From Halomonas sp. CUBES01 (GTDB lineage Bacteria; Pseudomonadota; Gammaproteobacteria; Pseudomonadales; Halomonadaceae): a DNA stretch of 64,000 bases. Below, piece after piece: positions 18,700 through 29,096 of this stretch. Made by a program: the position numbers and the translations under genes. The stretch lies in assembly GCF_020991005.1 (NCBI RefSeq), contig NZ_JAJLLW010000009.1, forward strand, positions 66,534-130,533. The letters run 5' to 3'. Under the pieces are notes generated by a model, which made no database searches, had not been told where the DNA came from, and saw only the letters and a program-made list of their open reading frames with translations. The first letter of the stretch is position 1. Each line of letters starts with the position of its first letter.

Positions 18700-20514
18700 T
18701 TATCCATGCAGGGCACGATAAATACTCTCGGCCAAGGCGTCGCTGATGCCCGGAACGCGGGCCAGTTCGGCGCTGCTGGCTTTTTGCACGCCTTGCAGTC
18801 CGCCGAAGAAGCGCAACAGTTCACGCCGCCGCTTGGGGCCGACCTTGGGGATATCCTGGAGCGTCGAGGTGCGGCGTGCCTTGTCGCGCTGGGCGCGGTG
18901 GCCGGCAATGGCAAAGCGGTGCGACTCGTCACGGATATGCTGAATCAGGTGCAGCGCCGGCGATGCCGGGTCGAGAGGCACTGGCGTCTCGGGGGTGTCA
19001 AGAAAGACACTTTCAAGGCCGGCCTTGCGGGTCGTGCCTTTGGCGACGCCGAGCAGCGTGATCGTGTGGATGTCCAGCGTCTCCAGCACCTCCCTGGCCA
19101 TATTCAGCTGTCCCTTGCCGCCATCGACAATCAGGATGTCCGGCGGGGTCGCCTCGTCGTTCTTGATCCGCTTGAGGCGCCGCGTCAGGGCCTGTTGCAT
19201 GGCGGCGTAATCATCGCCTGCCGCCACGCCTTCAATGCGGAAGTGACGATAGTCGCTTTTGCGCGGGCCCTGCTGGTCAAACACCACGCAGGAGGCCACC
19301 GTTGCCTCACCGTGGCTGTGGCTGATGTCGAAGCACTCCAGCCGCTGGGGGGGCGTTTCAAGCCCCAGAGCCTGCTGTAGGGCGCTGAAGCGCTCGCTCA
19401 ACTGGCTTTGATTGGCAAGCTGTGCGTCAAGCTGCTGCTCGGCGTTGGTCATGGCCAAGTGCTGCCACTGGGCGCGATGACCCCGCACCTGGCTGGTGAC
19501 ACGGATACGTTTGCCGGCGTGTTGGGAGAGGGCATCCGCCAGCAGGGCAGCCTCTTCGAGCGGGTGGCTGGTGATCACCTCGCTGGGGATGTTGTGCGGC
19601 TGGCCAAGGTAGTACTGGCTGACGACCTCGGCAAGCAGCAGCTCCGGCGTCAGGTCGAGGTCGTTTCTGGGCATGTGGTGGCGCGCGCCGAGTAACCGTC
19701 CGTCGCGCACGCTCAACACCGAAATGCCCAGGGCGCCAGGGCGCTTGGCCAGCGCGAAGATGTCCGCGTCACCGCTTTCGGTGTCGACGAACTGGCGCTG
19801 CTGGAGCTTGCGTAGCTGCTGAATCTGGTCGCGGAAGCGGGCGGCCTCCTCGAAATCCAGCGCCTGGCTTGCCGCCTCCATCGACGCGCTGAGCGCCTGA
19901 GTGACGTGCTCGCTCTTGCCCTCGAGGCACATCACGGCGTGCTCGACGTCACGGCGGTAATCCTCGGCGGAGATGTAGCCAACGCAGGGCGCGCTGCAGC
20001 GTTGGATCTGATACTGCAGGCAGGGACGCGAGCGATGCGCGAAAACGCTGTCTTCGCAGTTGCGGATGCGAAAGATCTTTTGCATCAGGGCAAGGCTTTC
20101 GCGAACCGCGCCACTGCTGGGGTAAGGCCCCAGATAGCGGCCGTCGTCGCGCCGCTGACGGGCGCGTTTGTATTCAAGGGCAGGATAGGGATGCCGGTCG
20201 CTGACAAACACGAAAGGGTATGACTTGTCGTCGCGCAGCAGGATGTTATAGGGCGGGCGCAGTTCCTTGATCAGCGTCTGCTCGAGCAATAGCGCTTCCG
20301 TTTCGCTGCGCGTGACGGTGACCTGGACATCCGCGATGCGTGCCACCATGGCCTGGGTCTTGGCGTTGAGCTGGCCGCGAAAATAGCTGGCCAGGCGAGC
20401 TTTCAAACGCTTTGCCTTGCCGACATAGAGGGTGTCGCCCGATGCATCCAGCATGCGGTAGACGCCGGGTGACGTACTTACCGTGCTTAAAAATGTCTTG
20501 GCATCAAAGGTCAT
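18700..20514 (-). CDS. uvrC: Excinuclease ABC subunit C
   Basis: UvrC makes both incisions in nucleotide excision repair after UvrAB recognise damage. The 604-residue protein has an N-terminal GIY-YIG nuclease (GVYRMLDASGDTLYVGKAK), a UvrB-interaction helix pair near residues 200-235 and the RNase H-like second nuclease (ECFDISHSHGEATVAS...IVDGGKGQ). Tandem helix-hairpin-helix motifs form the C terminus (IPKVGPKRRRELLRFFGG, VPGISDALAESIY). I chose the ATG matching MTFDAKTFL. A TTG two codons upstream has better spacing to GAAGG and cannot be excluded. Confidence 0.95.
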   Translation of the reverse strand: MTFDAKTFLSTVSTSPGVYRMLDASGDTLYVGKAKRLKARLASYFRGQLNAKTQAMVARIADVQVTVTRSETEALLLEQTLIKELRPPYNILLRDDKSYPFVFVSDRHPYPALEYKRARQRRDDGRYLGPYPSSGAVRESLALMQKIFRIRNCEDSVFAHRSRPCLQYQIQRCSAPCVGYISAEDYRRDVEHAVMCLEGKSEHVTQALSASMEAASQALDFEEAARFRDQIQQLRKLQQRQFVDTESGDADIFALAKRPGALGISVLSVRDGRLLGARHHMPRNDLDLTPELLLAEVVSQYYLGQPHNIPSEVITSHPLEEAALLADALSQHAGKRIRVTSQVRGHRAQWQHLAMTNAEQQLDAQLANQSQLSERFSALQQALGLETPPQRLECFDISHSHGEATVASCVVFDQQGPRKSDYRHFRIEGVAAGDDYAAMQQALTRRLKRIKNDEATPPDILIVDGGKGQLNMAREVLETLDIHTITLLGVAKGTTRKAGLESVFLDTPETPVPLDPASPALHLIQHIRDESHRFAIAGHRAQRDKARRTSTLQDIPKVGPKRRRELLRFFGGLQGVQKASSAELARVPGISDALAESIYRALHG

Positions 20515-20563
20515 AGTCAAACGTTGTAGCCTTCAGAATCGACGAGTGGTCAGGTCAATGGGG

Positions 20564-21214
20564 TCAGCCTTCCGCCCGTTCAAACCCGTCAACCAGGCCG
20601 TGGCGCAGCGCAAGGTGTGTCAGTTCCACGTCGGTGGCTACCTGGAGCTTTTCAAACAGGCGGTAGCGGTAGGTGTTGACCGTTTTGGGGCTCAGGTGCA
20701 GGCGATCGGAAATATCCTGAACCCGCTGGCAGTTGACGATCATCAGCGCTATCTGTAGCTCGCGGTGCGACAGCTGGGTAAAGGGGCTGTCTTCGGTGTG
20801 GAAGTGTAGCATGGCGAGGCGCTGAGCAATTTCCTGGCTGATGTAGCGGCGGCCGTGAAACACGTCACGAATGGCGCTGACCATTTCAGCGGCGTCGGTG
20901 CCCTTGCTCAGGAAGCCGGAGGCGCCGGCTTCTAGCATGCGTCGTGCGACGTTGTCCTCCAGGTGCCCGGTCAGGATCAATACCTTGATATCTTCCATCC
21001 CGCGGTGGATGCGGCGGGTGGCTTCCAGGCCGCCGATCCCCGGCATGCGTATGTCCATGAGCACAATGTCGGGCCTCAGCTGGCGGCATTTGGACACGGC
21101 GCTTTCGCCGTCATCCACTTCGCCCACGATCCGGATGTCGCTCTCGTCATTGAGCAGGTGGGCGATGCTTGTTCTCACCAGGTGGTGATCATCGGCGATT
21201 AAAACGTTGATCAA
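20564..21214 (-). CDS. uvrY: Response regulator UvrY/GacA
   Basis: This NarL-family response regulator of the BarA/GacS system activates small RNAs that counter CsrA/RsmA. The receiver holds acidic residues DDH at 8-10 and phosphoacceptor Asp54 (IVLMDIRMPG). The LuxR-type helix-turn-helix occupies about 145-205 (LSHRELQIALMIVN...LHLSPKTVNTYRYRLFEKL). The 216-residue length is typical. Its place before uvrC is conserved from Pseudomonas to E. coli. Confidence 0.95.
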   Translation of the reverse strand: MINVLIADDHHLVRTSIAHLLNDESDIRIVGEVDDGESAVSKCRQLRPDIVLMDIRMPGIGGLEATRRIHRGMEDIKVLILTGHLEDNVARRMLEAGASGFLSKGTDAAEMVSAIRDVFHGRRYISQEIAQRLAMLHFHTEDSPFTQLSHRELQIALMIVNCQRVQDISDRLHLSPKTVNTYRYRLFEKLQVATDVELTHLALRHGLVDGFERAEG

Positions 21215-21403
21215 AGGACAAGCTCCTGTATTGAGACGTCACAATACACATGCGTGTGGATTCCAGAAGCTGGGTCGATGTCGCGTGCGCCCCATCAGCC
21301 GCCAAACAAGCTGGCTACTCCGGCTATATGACCCTGTCATGCCCTCTAGAGTGCCACAGCTATCGGTAAAGGAGAATTAGTAAGCAATGAAATGCGTAAA
21401 ACC

Positions 21404-21432
21404 TTGACCTGCGAGACCTTGCGTCGTAGTAT
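21404..21432 (+). promoter_or_regulatory. Promoter of tRNA-Ala
   Basis: TTGACC (21404-21409) and TAGTAT (21427-21432) are spaced by 17 bases. They are followed by a GC-rich discriminator GCGCCTCG, typical of stringently controlled stable-RNA promoters. The tRNA begins about 22 bases after the predicted start site. Confidence 0.75.
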
Positions 21433-21460
21433 GCGCCTCGCTGTTGCAACGACAGCGTGT

Positions 21461-21536
21461 GGGGCCTTAGCTCAGCTGGGAGAGCGCAACACTGGCAGTG
21501 TTGAGGTCAGCGGTTCGATCCCGCTAGGCTCCACCA
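21461..21536 (+). tRNA. tRNA-Ala (GGC)
   Basis: The 76-base gene starts GGGGCCTTAGCTCAGCTGGG and ends GGCTCCACCA with CCA encoded. The anticodon loop CTGGCAG gives anticodon GGC. Its own promoter and terminator flank it, so it is a single-gene unit. Confidence 0.97.
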
Positions 21537-21548
21537 AGACACCGAAAA

Positions 21549-21584
21549 AACGCCCTGTCGGTTCTGCTGACAGGGCGTTTTTTT
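21549..21584 (+). terminator. Intrinsic terminator of tRNA-Ala
   Basis: AACGCCCTGTC (21549-21559) and GACAGGGCGTT (21569-21579) form a perfect 11-base-pair stem followed by a run of T. Reading the other way it also carries an A/T tract, so it may serve the minus-strand genes as well. Confidence 0.9.
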
Positions 21585-21617
21585 TGGGCTGCGTATTGGA
21601 TGTGAAGCAAGTGGCTA

Positions 21618-21884
21618 TTAGCGTCTGGCTTCGCCCTCTGCTTCGCCCTCTGCTTCGCCCTCTGCTTCGCCCTCTGCTTCGCCCTCTGCTTCGCCTTCTG
21701 AACCCGCTTCCGGCCCAGCTTCCGCTTCGGCCGAGGCGAACATGTAATAACCTGTTTCCGGAGTGGTGTCCGAGTAGATGGCGTGGGCGGCGGAAATGCC
21801 GACCACAATGGCAACCGCCGGTACGCTGTAGGCCATCCCCTTGGAAAGGCTGTCGAGCAGGTTTCGCCGCGTGTTCTGAGTCAT
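21618..21884 (-). CDS. Small membrane protein with GEAE-repeat tail
   Basis: I do not recognise this 88-residue protein. It has a basic N terminus (TQNTRRNLLDSLSKG), one membrane or signal-like segment (MAYSVPAVAIVVGISAAHA), a short middle region and a C terminus made of six EGEA units before a final RR. The repeat is encoded by six 12-base tandem units. The ATG at 21884 follows GGAGA with good spacing. It lies 33 bases downstream of the doxX stop on the same strand, so the two are probably one transcript. Function unknown; the acidic tail would lie outside the membrane if the segment is an anchor. Confidence 0.65.
   Translation of the reverse strand: MTQNTRRNLLDSLSKGMAYSVPAVAIVVGISAAHAIYSDTTPETGYYMFASAEAEAGPEAGSEGEAEGEAEGEAEGEAEGEAEGEARR
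21628..21699. repeat. Six tandem 12-base repeats inside a coding region
   Basis: The unit GCTTCGCCCTCT is repeated six times without spacers; the last copy has one change (CTTCT for CCTCT). It encodes the EGEA repeat of the small protein on the minus strand. The unit is a multiple of three, so gain or loss of units would change length without a frameshift. Confidence 0.95.
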
Positions 21885-21917
21885 CACAATATCTCCATCC
21901 GGGTGGGTTGTGGCTGC

Positions 21918-22346
21918 CTAGGCGCGGTTGCCCTTGGCTATCAGGTAAAGGGCAATCAGCAGGAGTGTGACCTGGAACATCATGCCGCCGAGCGGATGGC
22001 TGGGGGTGGCCATGAAGTGCCATTGTCCCCAGTGCTCCATGAAGATGGCGCCGAGCAGGATCGGCACGGCGCCCAGCGCGCCAAGCCGGGTGACGACATC
22101 TCCCCGTTGTCCGGCAAGCCATCCGCCCGCCAGCACCAGCAAGCCGATGGCGAGCTCACCCAGCGCCACTGCCAGCGCAATGATCACCGGAAGGTTCATC
22201 GCGCTGGCAAACCCCTGAATGCCGCTGCCGGTGAACTTATCAACGCCGGTGTAGAGAAAAATACTCGCCATGGCGAAGCGTAACAGCCAGTGTGCCCAGG
22301 GCACCTGCGGGCTGGTGTCGGCTGCGTTCAGCTGTGAGTTGGTCAT
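21918..22346 (-). CDS. DoxX-family membrane protein
   Basis: This 142-residue protein has four predicted membrane helices: LLRFAMASIFLYTGVDKF, LPVIIALAVALGELAIGLLVLAG, LGALGAVPILLGAIFM and MMFQVTLLLIALYLIAKG. The first carries the DoxX-type RFAxxxxFLYTGxDK signature. DoxX relatives are quinone-linked or redox-associated membrane proteins, but no firm activity can be assigned here. It is probably co-transcribed with the repeat-tailed small protein that follows. Confidence 0.8.
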   Translation of the reverse strand: MTNSQLNAADTSPQVPWAHWLLRFAMASIFLYTGVDKFTGSGIQGFASAMNLPVIIALAVALGELAIGLLVLAGGWLAGQRGDVVTRLGALGAVPILLGAIFMEHWGQWHFMATPSHPLGGMMFQVTLLLIALYLIAKGNRA

Positions 22347-22498
22347 GAGTGAGTCTCCCCCGTCTTAAATCGTGTATGCATGCTCCCTTCCTCCTCTTGA
22401 TGGGCTGTACATCGTTAGGTCGGAGTTAAGTGGGCATCCTTACAGCAAGGAGAGCAAAAAATCGGATGTAATCTTTGGGGGAGGGGCTTGGTGAGGGG

Positions 22499-22522
22499 CG
22501 GGGGAGGTATCTCCCCCGTTTT
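22499..22522. terminator. Strong hairpin downstream of argF
   Basis: CGGGGGAG (22499-22506) and CTCCCCCG (22511-22518) form a perfect 8-base-pair GC stem with a GTAT loop, 18 bases after the argF stop. The T-run (TTTTC) follows on the plus strand, opposite to argF transcription. On the argF strand no U-run follows. It probably still marks the argF 3' end. The rest of the 193-base gap to doxX shows no gene. Confidence 0.45.
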
Positions 22523-22539
22523 CAAGCGGCCACGGGGCG

Positions 22540-23466
22540 TCAGGCCTGAGGACTGACCTTGCCCAGCAGCAGGAATTCGATAAGTGCCTTTTGGGCATGA
22601 AGGCGATTGCCGGCTTCTTGCCAAACCACGGCACGCGGATCGTCAAGCAGCGTGTGGCTGATTTCTTCACCGCGGTGGGCGGGCAGGCAATGAAGAAACA
22701 GCGCGTCGGGCTTGGCACTGTCGAGAAGGGCTTCGGTGACCTGAAAGCCAGCGAAATCCGCCTCGCGTTTGGCCTGCTCTTCTTCCTGGCCCATGGACGC
22801 CCAGACGTCGGTGGTTATAAGGTCGGCATCCTTGGCGGCGGCTTGCGGGTCGTGCATCAGGCTTACCTGGTCACCGGCAGCGGCCATGATATCGGCCCGC
22901 GGCTCGTAGCCCTTGGGGCAGCACACCCGCAGGTGAAAGCCGAACTGACGCGCGGCATTGATCCACGAATGGCACATGTTGTTGCCGTCGCCGATCCATA
23001 CCGCCGTGCGGCCTTTAACGCTGCCGCGTAGCTCGGTCCAGGTCATGACGTCGGCGAGCAGCTGGCAGGGATGGTAGTCGTCGCTCAGCGCGTTGATTAC
23101 CGGCACATCGCTGGCCTTGGCGAAGGTTTCCAGCCCGGCGTGGGAGAAGGTGCGGATCATCACGGCATCGACCATCTCGGCCAGTACGCGGGCGGTGTCT
23201 TCGATGGGCTCGCCGCGGCCCAGCTGCGTATCGCGGGGAGACAGAAACAGCGCATGGCCGCCAAACTGCGCCATGGCGGTTTCGAACGACACCCGCGTCC
23301 GGGTCGATGATTTCTCGAAAATCATCGCCAGCGTCCGGTTGGGCAGCGGCGTATAGCGAGGGCCCTGGGCCTTCAAATTGCTCTTGATGGTGATGGCACG
23401 CTGGATCAAGTAGTGCAATTCGTCGGGCGTTAAGTCCAGTAATGTCAGAAAATGGCGTGTCGCCAT
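22540..23466 (-). CDS. argF: Ornithine carbamoyltransferase
   Basis: ArgF makes citrulline from ornithine and carbamoyl phosphate in arginine synthesis. The 308-residue protein has the carbamoyl-phosphate loop [10 protein letters not shown], the [11 protein letters not shown] segment and the ornithine-side [12 protein letters not shown] motif with its reactive cysteine. I start at the ATG giving [12 protein letters not shown], the family N terminus. The open frame continues far upstream without a family match and is not coding there. It diverges from grxD. Confidence 0.95.
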   Translation of the reverse strand: MATRHFLTLLDLTPDELHYLIQRAITIKSNLKAQGPRYTPLPNRTLAMIFEKSSTRTRVSFETAMAQFGGHALFLSPRDTQLGRGEPIEDTARVLAEMVDAVMIRTFSHAGLETFAKASDVPVINALSDDYHPCQLLADVMTWTELRGSVKGRTAVWIGDGNNMCHSWINAARQFGFHLRVCCPKGYEPRADIMAAAGDQVSLMHDPQAAAKDADLITTDVWASMGQEEEQAKREADFAGFQVTEALLDSAKPDALFLHCLPAHRGEEISHTLLDDPRAVVWQEAGNRLHAQKALIEFLLLGKVSPQA

Positions 23467-23646
23467 GAAGGTAGTCTCCGCGCAAAAACCCCATCCTAGC
23501 GATGCCCTGGGGGATGCGCAACGTGGTAGGCACGCGTAGAATGGCGAACACCCGTTAAGGTTGAGCGATACGCTCGGGTATTTCATGATGATGCCCTGCA
23601 TGCTGCACGACAAATCATTTGCCATGATCAAGACTAGGAGACTGCA

Positions 23647-23997
23647 ATGAGCACAACAGCCGAAAACATTCAGCGCCAGATCAGCGAAAACCCGATCCTG
23701 ATTTACATGAAAGGCACGCCTCAACTGCCCCAGTGCGGTTTTTCGGCCCAGACCGTTCAGGCACTGATGAGCTGTGGTGAGCGTTTTGCGTTCGTTAACG
23801 TGCTGGATAACCCGGACATTCGCGCCGAGCTGCCGAAAATCGCCAGCTGGCCCACCTTCCCGCAGCTGTGGGTGGAAGGCGAGCTGGTCGGTGGGTGCGA
23901 TATCGTCGTTGAGATGCATCAGAACGGCGAGCTGGAAACGCTGGTAAAAGAAGCGGGGCAACGCGCTGCGGCCAATGAGAGCGGCGACAACGCCTGA
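23647..23997 (+). CDS. grxD: Monothiol glutaredoxin Grx4
   Basis: GrxD is a CGFS-type monothiol glutaredoxin that binds and delivers [2Fe-2S] clusters, often with BolA. The 116-residue protein shows [19 protein letters not shown] with the CGFS cysteine at residue 30. It also has the glutathione-binding [20 protein letters not shown]. The ATG follows AGGAGACTGCA. It stands alone before dnaX. Confidence 0.95.
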   Translation: MSTTAENIQRQISENPILIYMKGTPQLPQCGFSAQTVQALMSCGERFAFVNVLDNPDIRAELPKIASWPTFPQLWVEGELVGGCDIVVEMHQNGELETLVKEAGQRAAANESGDNA

Positions 23998-24142
23998 CAG
24001 GCTTGCCAAGCCCGTGAGGTAGATGGTTGGCGGGTCGTGGCGCAGTCGCTAGAATACGCTTTTGTCCTGGCGCTGGGGTGTCGATGGAGCAACCCTGAAA
24101 CGCCCTAGTGACAAGCCACCCCGCCAAAGGATGTCATGCTCA

Positions 24143-26041
<1,899 letters not shown>

Positions 26042-26077
26042 CGCGGTGCAGTCAACCGATAATCGGAGAGTCTTATC

Positions 26078-26404
26078 ATGATGAAAGGCGGCATGGGCAA
26101 CTTGATGAAACAGGCCCAAGAGATGCAGGAAAAAATGCAGCGTGCCCAAGAAGAAGTGGCCGATGCGGAAGTATTGGGCGAGGCCGGGGCCGGCATGGTG
26201 AGCGTTACCATGAATGGTCGCCACGACGTCATTTCGGTGGATATCGACCCAAGTGTCATGGAGGAAGACAAGGAACTGCTAGAAGACCTGCTCGCCGCCG
26301 CAGTCAACGATGCGGTGCGCAAGGTTGAGGTCAGTTCCAAGGCCAAGATGGAAGAAGCCACCGCCGGGCTTGACTTGCCCCCGGGCTTCAAAATGCCCTT
26401 TTAA
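26078..26404 (+). CDS. ybaB: YbaB/EbfC nucleoid-associated protein
   Basis: This is a small DNA-binding protein of 108 residues with the family pattern: [21 protein letters not shown], a central beta-strand stretch ([19 protein letters not shown]) and an acidic helical end. It dimerises into tweezer-like structures on DNA, and its function with RecR and DnaX is not settled. Its stop codon is immediately followed by the recR ATG. Confidence 0.94.
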   Translation: MMKGGMGNLMKQAQEMQEKMQRAQEEVADAEVLGEAGAGMVSVTMNGRHDVISVDIDPSVMEEDKELLEDLLAAAVNDAVRKVEVSSKAKMEEATAGLDLPPGFKMPF

Positions 26405-27013
26405 ATGATGCGTTTTTCTCCACTGGTCGAACAGCTGATGGAGGCCTTTCGCGTGTTGCCGGGCGTTGGCCCGAAAACCGCGCAGCGCATGGCAATGCAC
26501 CTGCTGGAACGCGAACGCCCCGGCGGCGAGAAGCTGGCTGCCATCATCCAGCAGGCGATCGACGAGGTCGGCTACTGCCAGCGCTGCCGAACCCTGACCG
26601 AGGCCGACATCTGTGCGCTGTGCGAAAGTCCGCGGCGTCACGATCATCTGCTGTGCGTGGTGGAATCCCCTGCCGACCAATTGGCCATTGAAGAAGCCGG
26701 TGGTTTCCAGGGCCGCTACTTCGTGCTGCACGGCCACCTGTCGCCCCTGGACGGCGTGGGGCCCGAGGCCATCGGCCTGGATCTGCTCGAAGCTCGAGTG
26801 GCCGAGGGCCAAATCAGCGAAGTGGTGCTCGCCACCAACCCGACAGTGGAAGGCGAGGCCACCGCCCACTATATTGCGTCGTTGCTGACGGACTACGGCG
26901 TGACGCTGTCGCGGCTGGCCTACGGCGTGCCCATGGGCGGCGAGCTGGAATACGTGGACGGCGGCACCTTGAGTCGGGCGTTTAACGGCCGCCAACCGTT
27001 CAGCAGCGAATAA
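26405..27013 (+). CDS. recR: Recombination protein RecR
   Basis: RecR acts with RecO and RecF to load RecA at gaps. The 202-residue protein has an N-terminal helix-hairpin-helix ([17 protein letters not shown]), a four-cysteine zinc finger ([16 protein letters not shown]), a TOPRIM domain ([15 protein letters not shown]) and a C-terminal Walker-like [11 protein letters not shown]. Its ATG abuts the ybaB stop, so translation is coupled. There are two consecutive ATG codons at the start. Confidence 0.95.
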   Translation: MMRFSPLVEQLMEAFRVLPGVGPKTAQRMAMHLLERERPGGEKLAAIIQQAIDEVGYCQRCRTLTEADICALCESPRRHDHLLCVVESPADQLAIEEAGGFQGRYFVLHGHLSPLDGVGPEAIGLDLLEARVAEGQISEVVLATNPTVEGEATAHYIASLLTDYGVTLSRLAYGVPMGGELEYVDGGTLSRAFNGRQPFSSE

Positions 27014-27062
27014 CTCACTTTAAACAAGCGCTCAGGCGGTTGTACTGACAGGGAATAGCCTT

Positions 27063-28196
27063 TTGTCTTCATCTCAGCCCGCTGATATCAGCTGGATTGA
27101 CTCACCACAGGCGCTTGACGACGCCTGCGCGCAGGTGGCTGACGCCACCGTCATCGCGCTGGATACGGAATTCTTCCGGGAAAACACCTTCTTCCCGGTG
27201 CCGGCGCTGATCCAGTTCAGCGCCGGGACGCACGCCTTTCTGGTCGACCCGCTGGCGACGTCCTGTACCGACGCCTTTCGACACCTGCTGCAGAACCAGG
27301 CCGTCAAACTGCTGCATGCCTGCAGCGAAGATCTCGAGGTGCTCCAGATCTGGGCGGGTGTCGTGCCCAGCCCCTTGATCGATACCCAGGTGGCGCAGGG
27401 GTTTCTCGGCGATAATCCCGGCATGGGCTACCAGAAACTGGTGGAGGCCTGGGTCGGCAAGACGTTACCCAAGGAAGAAACCCGCTCCAACTGGCTCGAA
27501 CGTCCGCTGTCCGCTGCCCAGTGCGAGTATGCCGCGCTGGACGTTACCTATCTGCTGGAGGTTTGGGCTAAGCAGCGCGACGCGTTGATAAGCCTTGATC
27601 GTCTGGACTGGCTGGAGAGCGACTGCCGTCAACTGATCGATCAGGCGGGGCGTAGCGACGATAACGATACCCAGTGGTACACCCGTCAGCGCCAGCTATG
27701 GCGGCTGAACGCCGCCCAGCTTGAAGCGTATCAGCTGATGACCACCTGGCGGGAAGGCGAGACCCGCCGCCGCGATTTGCCGCGTAACTGGCTGATCAGC
27801 GATAAACGGCTGATGGCCATCGCGGAAGCGATGCCGACCAATCGCTATGAGCTTTCCCAGGTCGAGGGGTTGACGCCGCCGCTTATCAAGAAGGAAGGCG
27901 ACGCGCTGCTCGGGTTCGTCAAGCAAGCGCAGCATACGCCCGGCGAGCGGCTGCCCACGCCCTGGCCGGATCCCATGCAGCCGGGCTTCAAGCGACGTTT
28001 CAAGGCGTTGAAGAAAGTGATCAACGAACACGCAACCCAGTTGGGGGTCGCCCCGGAGATGCTAATGCGCCGTCGTGATCTGGAAGCGCTGGTCATGCAG
28101 TCCCTGGCGGGCTCGCCGTTGATTCTGCCCACGGGGTGGCGCGGTAAACGCCTTAACGACGATTTGACGACGGCGCTGGAGGCGCAGGCAGCGTGA
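27063..28196 (+). CDS. rnd: Ribonuclease D
   Basis: RNase D is a 3'-5' exonuclease that trims tRNA and other stable-RNA 3' ends. The 377-residue protein has the DEDD exonuclease motifs (IALDTEFFRENTF, HACSEDLEVL and the YAALDVTYLLE end motif) and an HRDC domain at about 210-290. It starts with TTG after AGGGAATA. Its stop overlaps the ycgL start by four bases. Confidence 0.93.
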   Translation: MSSSQPADISWIDSPQALDDACAQVADATVIALDTEFFRENTFFPVPALIQFSAGTHAFLVDPLATSCTDAFRHLLQNQAVKLLHACSEDLEVLQIWAGVVPSPLIDTQVAQGFLGDNPGMGYQKLVEAWVGKTLPKEETRSNWLERPLSAAQCEYAALDVTYLLEVWAKQRDALISLDRLDWLESDCRQLIDQAGRSDDNDTQWYTRQRQLWRLNAAQLEAYQLMTTWREGETRRRDLPRNWLISDKRLMAIAEAMPTNRYELSQVEGLTPPLIKKEGDALLGFVKQAQHTPGERLPTPWPDPMQPGFKRRFKALKKVINEHATQLGVAPEMLMRRRDLEALVMQSLAGSPLILPTGWRGKRLNDDLTTALEAQAA

Positions 28197-28489
28197 GCGA
28201 TAAACTGCTGTGTGAAATCTTCAAAAGCACGCGTAAAGAAGCCATGTACCTTTACGTGGACAAGCGTCAGGGGCTTGAGCACGTGCCCGAGGCGCTGCTG
28301 GGGTCATTTGGTAAACCCGAGCCCTTGCTGACCATGATACTGACCGCGGACAAAAAGCTGGCGCGCGCCGATGCCGCCGAGGTAATAGAGGCGATTGCCG
28401 ACCAGGGGTTTTATTTGCAGATGCCCCCCGGCGATGAGCCCAATCTGCTGGCGCAGCACCTGGCCGAGCAGCGTGCCCAGGACACATGA
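28193..28489 (+). CDS. ycgL: YcgL-domain protein
   Basis: This 98-residue protein of the YcgL family has conserved stretches such as CEIFKSTRKEAMYLYVDK and QGFYLQMPPGDEPNLL. Structures exist for relatives, but no biochemical role is established to my knowledge. It starts with GTG overlapping the rnd stop and its own stop overlaps acpH (ATGA), so translation is coupled across rnd-ycgL-acpH. Association with rnd suggests an RNA-related job (inference). Confidence 0.9.
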   Translation: MSDKLLCEIFKSTRKEAMYLYVDKRQGLEHVPEALLGSFGKPEPLLTMILTADKKLARADAAEVIEAIADQGFYLQMPPGDEPNLLAQHLAEQRAQDT

Positions 28490-29085
28490 ACTTTCTCGCC
28501 CACGCCTGGCTTGCCCGGGAAGGGAGCGACGACTTTCTCTATGGCAACCTGATTGCCGACGGGGTCAAGGGCGGCGATCTCTCGGCCTGGCCCGCGGCCA
28601 CCGCCCTGGGGATTCGCCACCACCGTCGAGTGGACGCCTGGGTGGATGGCCATCCGTGTACCCGCGCGGTATTGCGCCGAGTGCCTTCCCCGCAGCGCCG
28701 GGTGGCGGGTATCGCACTGGACATTGTCTGGGATCATTTTCTATCTCTGGAGCACCAGACCGATCACCGCCAACAGGCCTTGATCGAGCGCTGTTACCAG
28801 CTGCTCAGTGAGCGTTCGGCGCCCAACCGCCTGGCGGGGATGGTGGGCCCTTTGGTCAGCCACGACTGGCTGAGCCGCTACGCCGATTTTACCTTTACCT
28901 GCCAGGCGATCGCCGGGGTTGGCAGACGGCTTTCAGGCCCCAATCGGCTGGCTGAGCTTGTTCCGTGGCTGCACGATGATTACGCTCGGTTGCAAGACGA
29001 TTTCGAGGTGCTTTGGCCAGCGCTTTACGCGGCGTTGGGCGCTCAGCGCGATTTAGCCCCACAGACGAGCCGTGACGGAAATTGA
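28486..29085 (+). CDS. acpH: ACP phosphodiesterase AcpH-like
   Basis: AcpH removes the 4'-phosphopantetheine arm from acyl carrier protein. The 199-residue protein has the family N terminus MNFLAHAWLA and conserved metal-site residues in GNLIADGVKGGDLS, GIRHHRRVDAWVDGHP and IALDIVWDHFLS, an HD-like arrangement. It overlaps ycgL by ATGA and is followed 11 bases later by the ycgN gene. Confidence 0.88.
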   Translation: MNFLAHAWLAREGSDDFLYGNLIADGVKGGDLSAWPAATALGIRHHRRVDAWVDGHPCTRAVLRRVPSPQRRVAGIALDIVWDHFLSLEHQTDHRQQALIERCYQLLSERSAPNRLAGMVGPLVSHDWLSRYADFTFTCQAIAGVGRRLSGPNRLAELVPWLHDDYARLQDDFEVLWPALYAALGAQRDLAPQTSRDGN

Positions 29086-29096
29086 AAGGTGAGCCA

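Noticed and set aside
21628..21699. Possible CRISPR or regulatory repeat array
   Set aside because: The units are 12 bases, contiguous and in frame within a coding sequence. There are no spacers and no cas genes.
23467..24009. Possible N-terminal extension of argF covering grxD in antisense
   Set aside because: ArgF homologues begin at MATRHFL; the upstream part matches nothing and overlaps the whole of grxD.
23998..24142. Possible 4.5S (signal recognition particle) RNA upstream of dnaX, as in Pseudomonas
   Set aside because: The conserved core containing GGAAGCAGCC is absent and the gap of 145 bases shows no matching fold.
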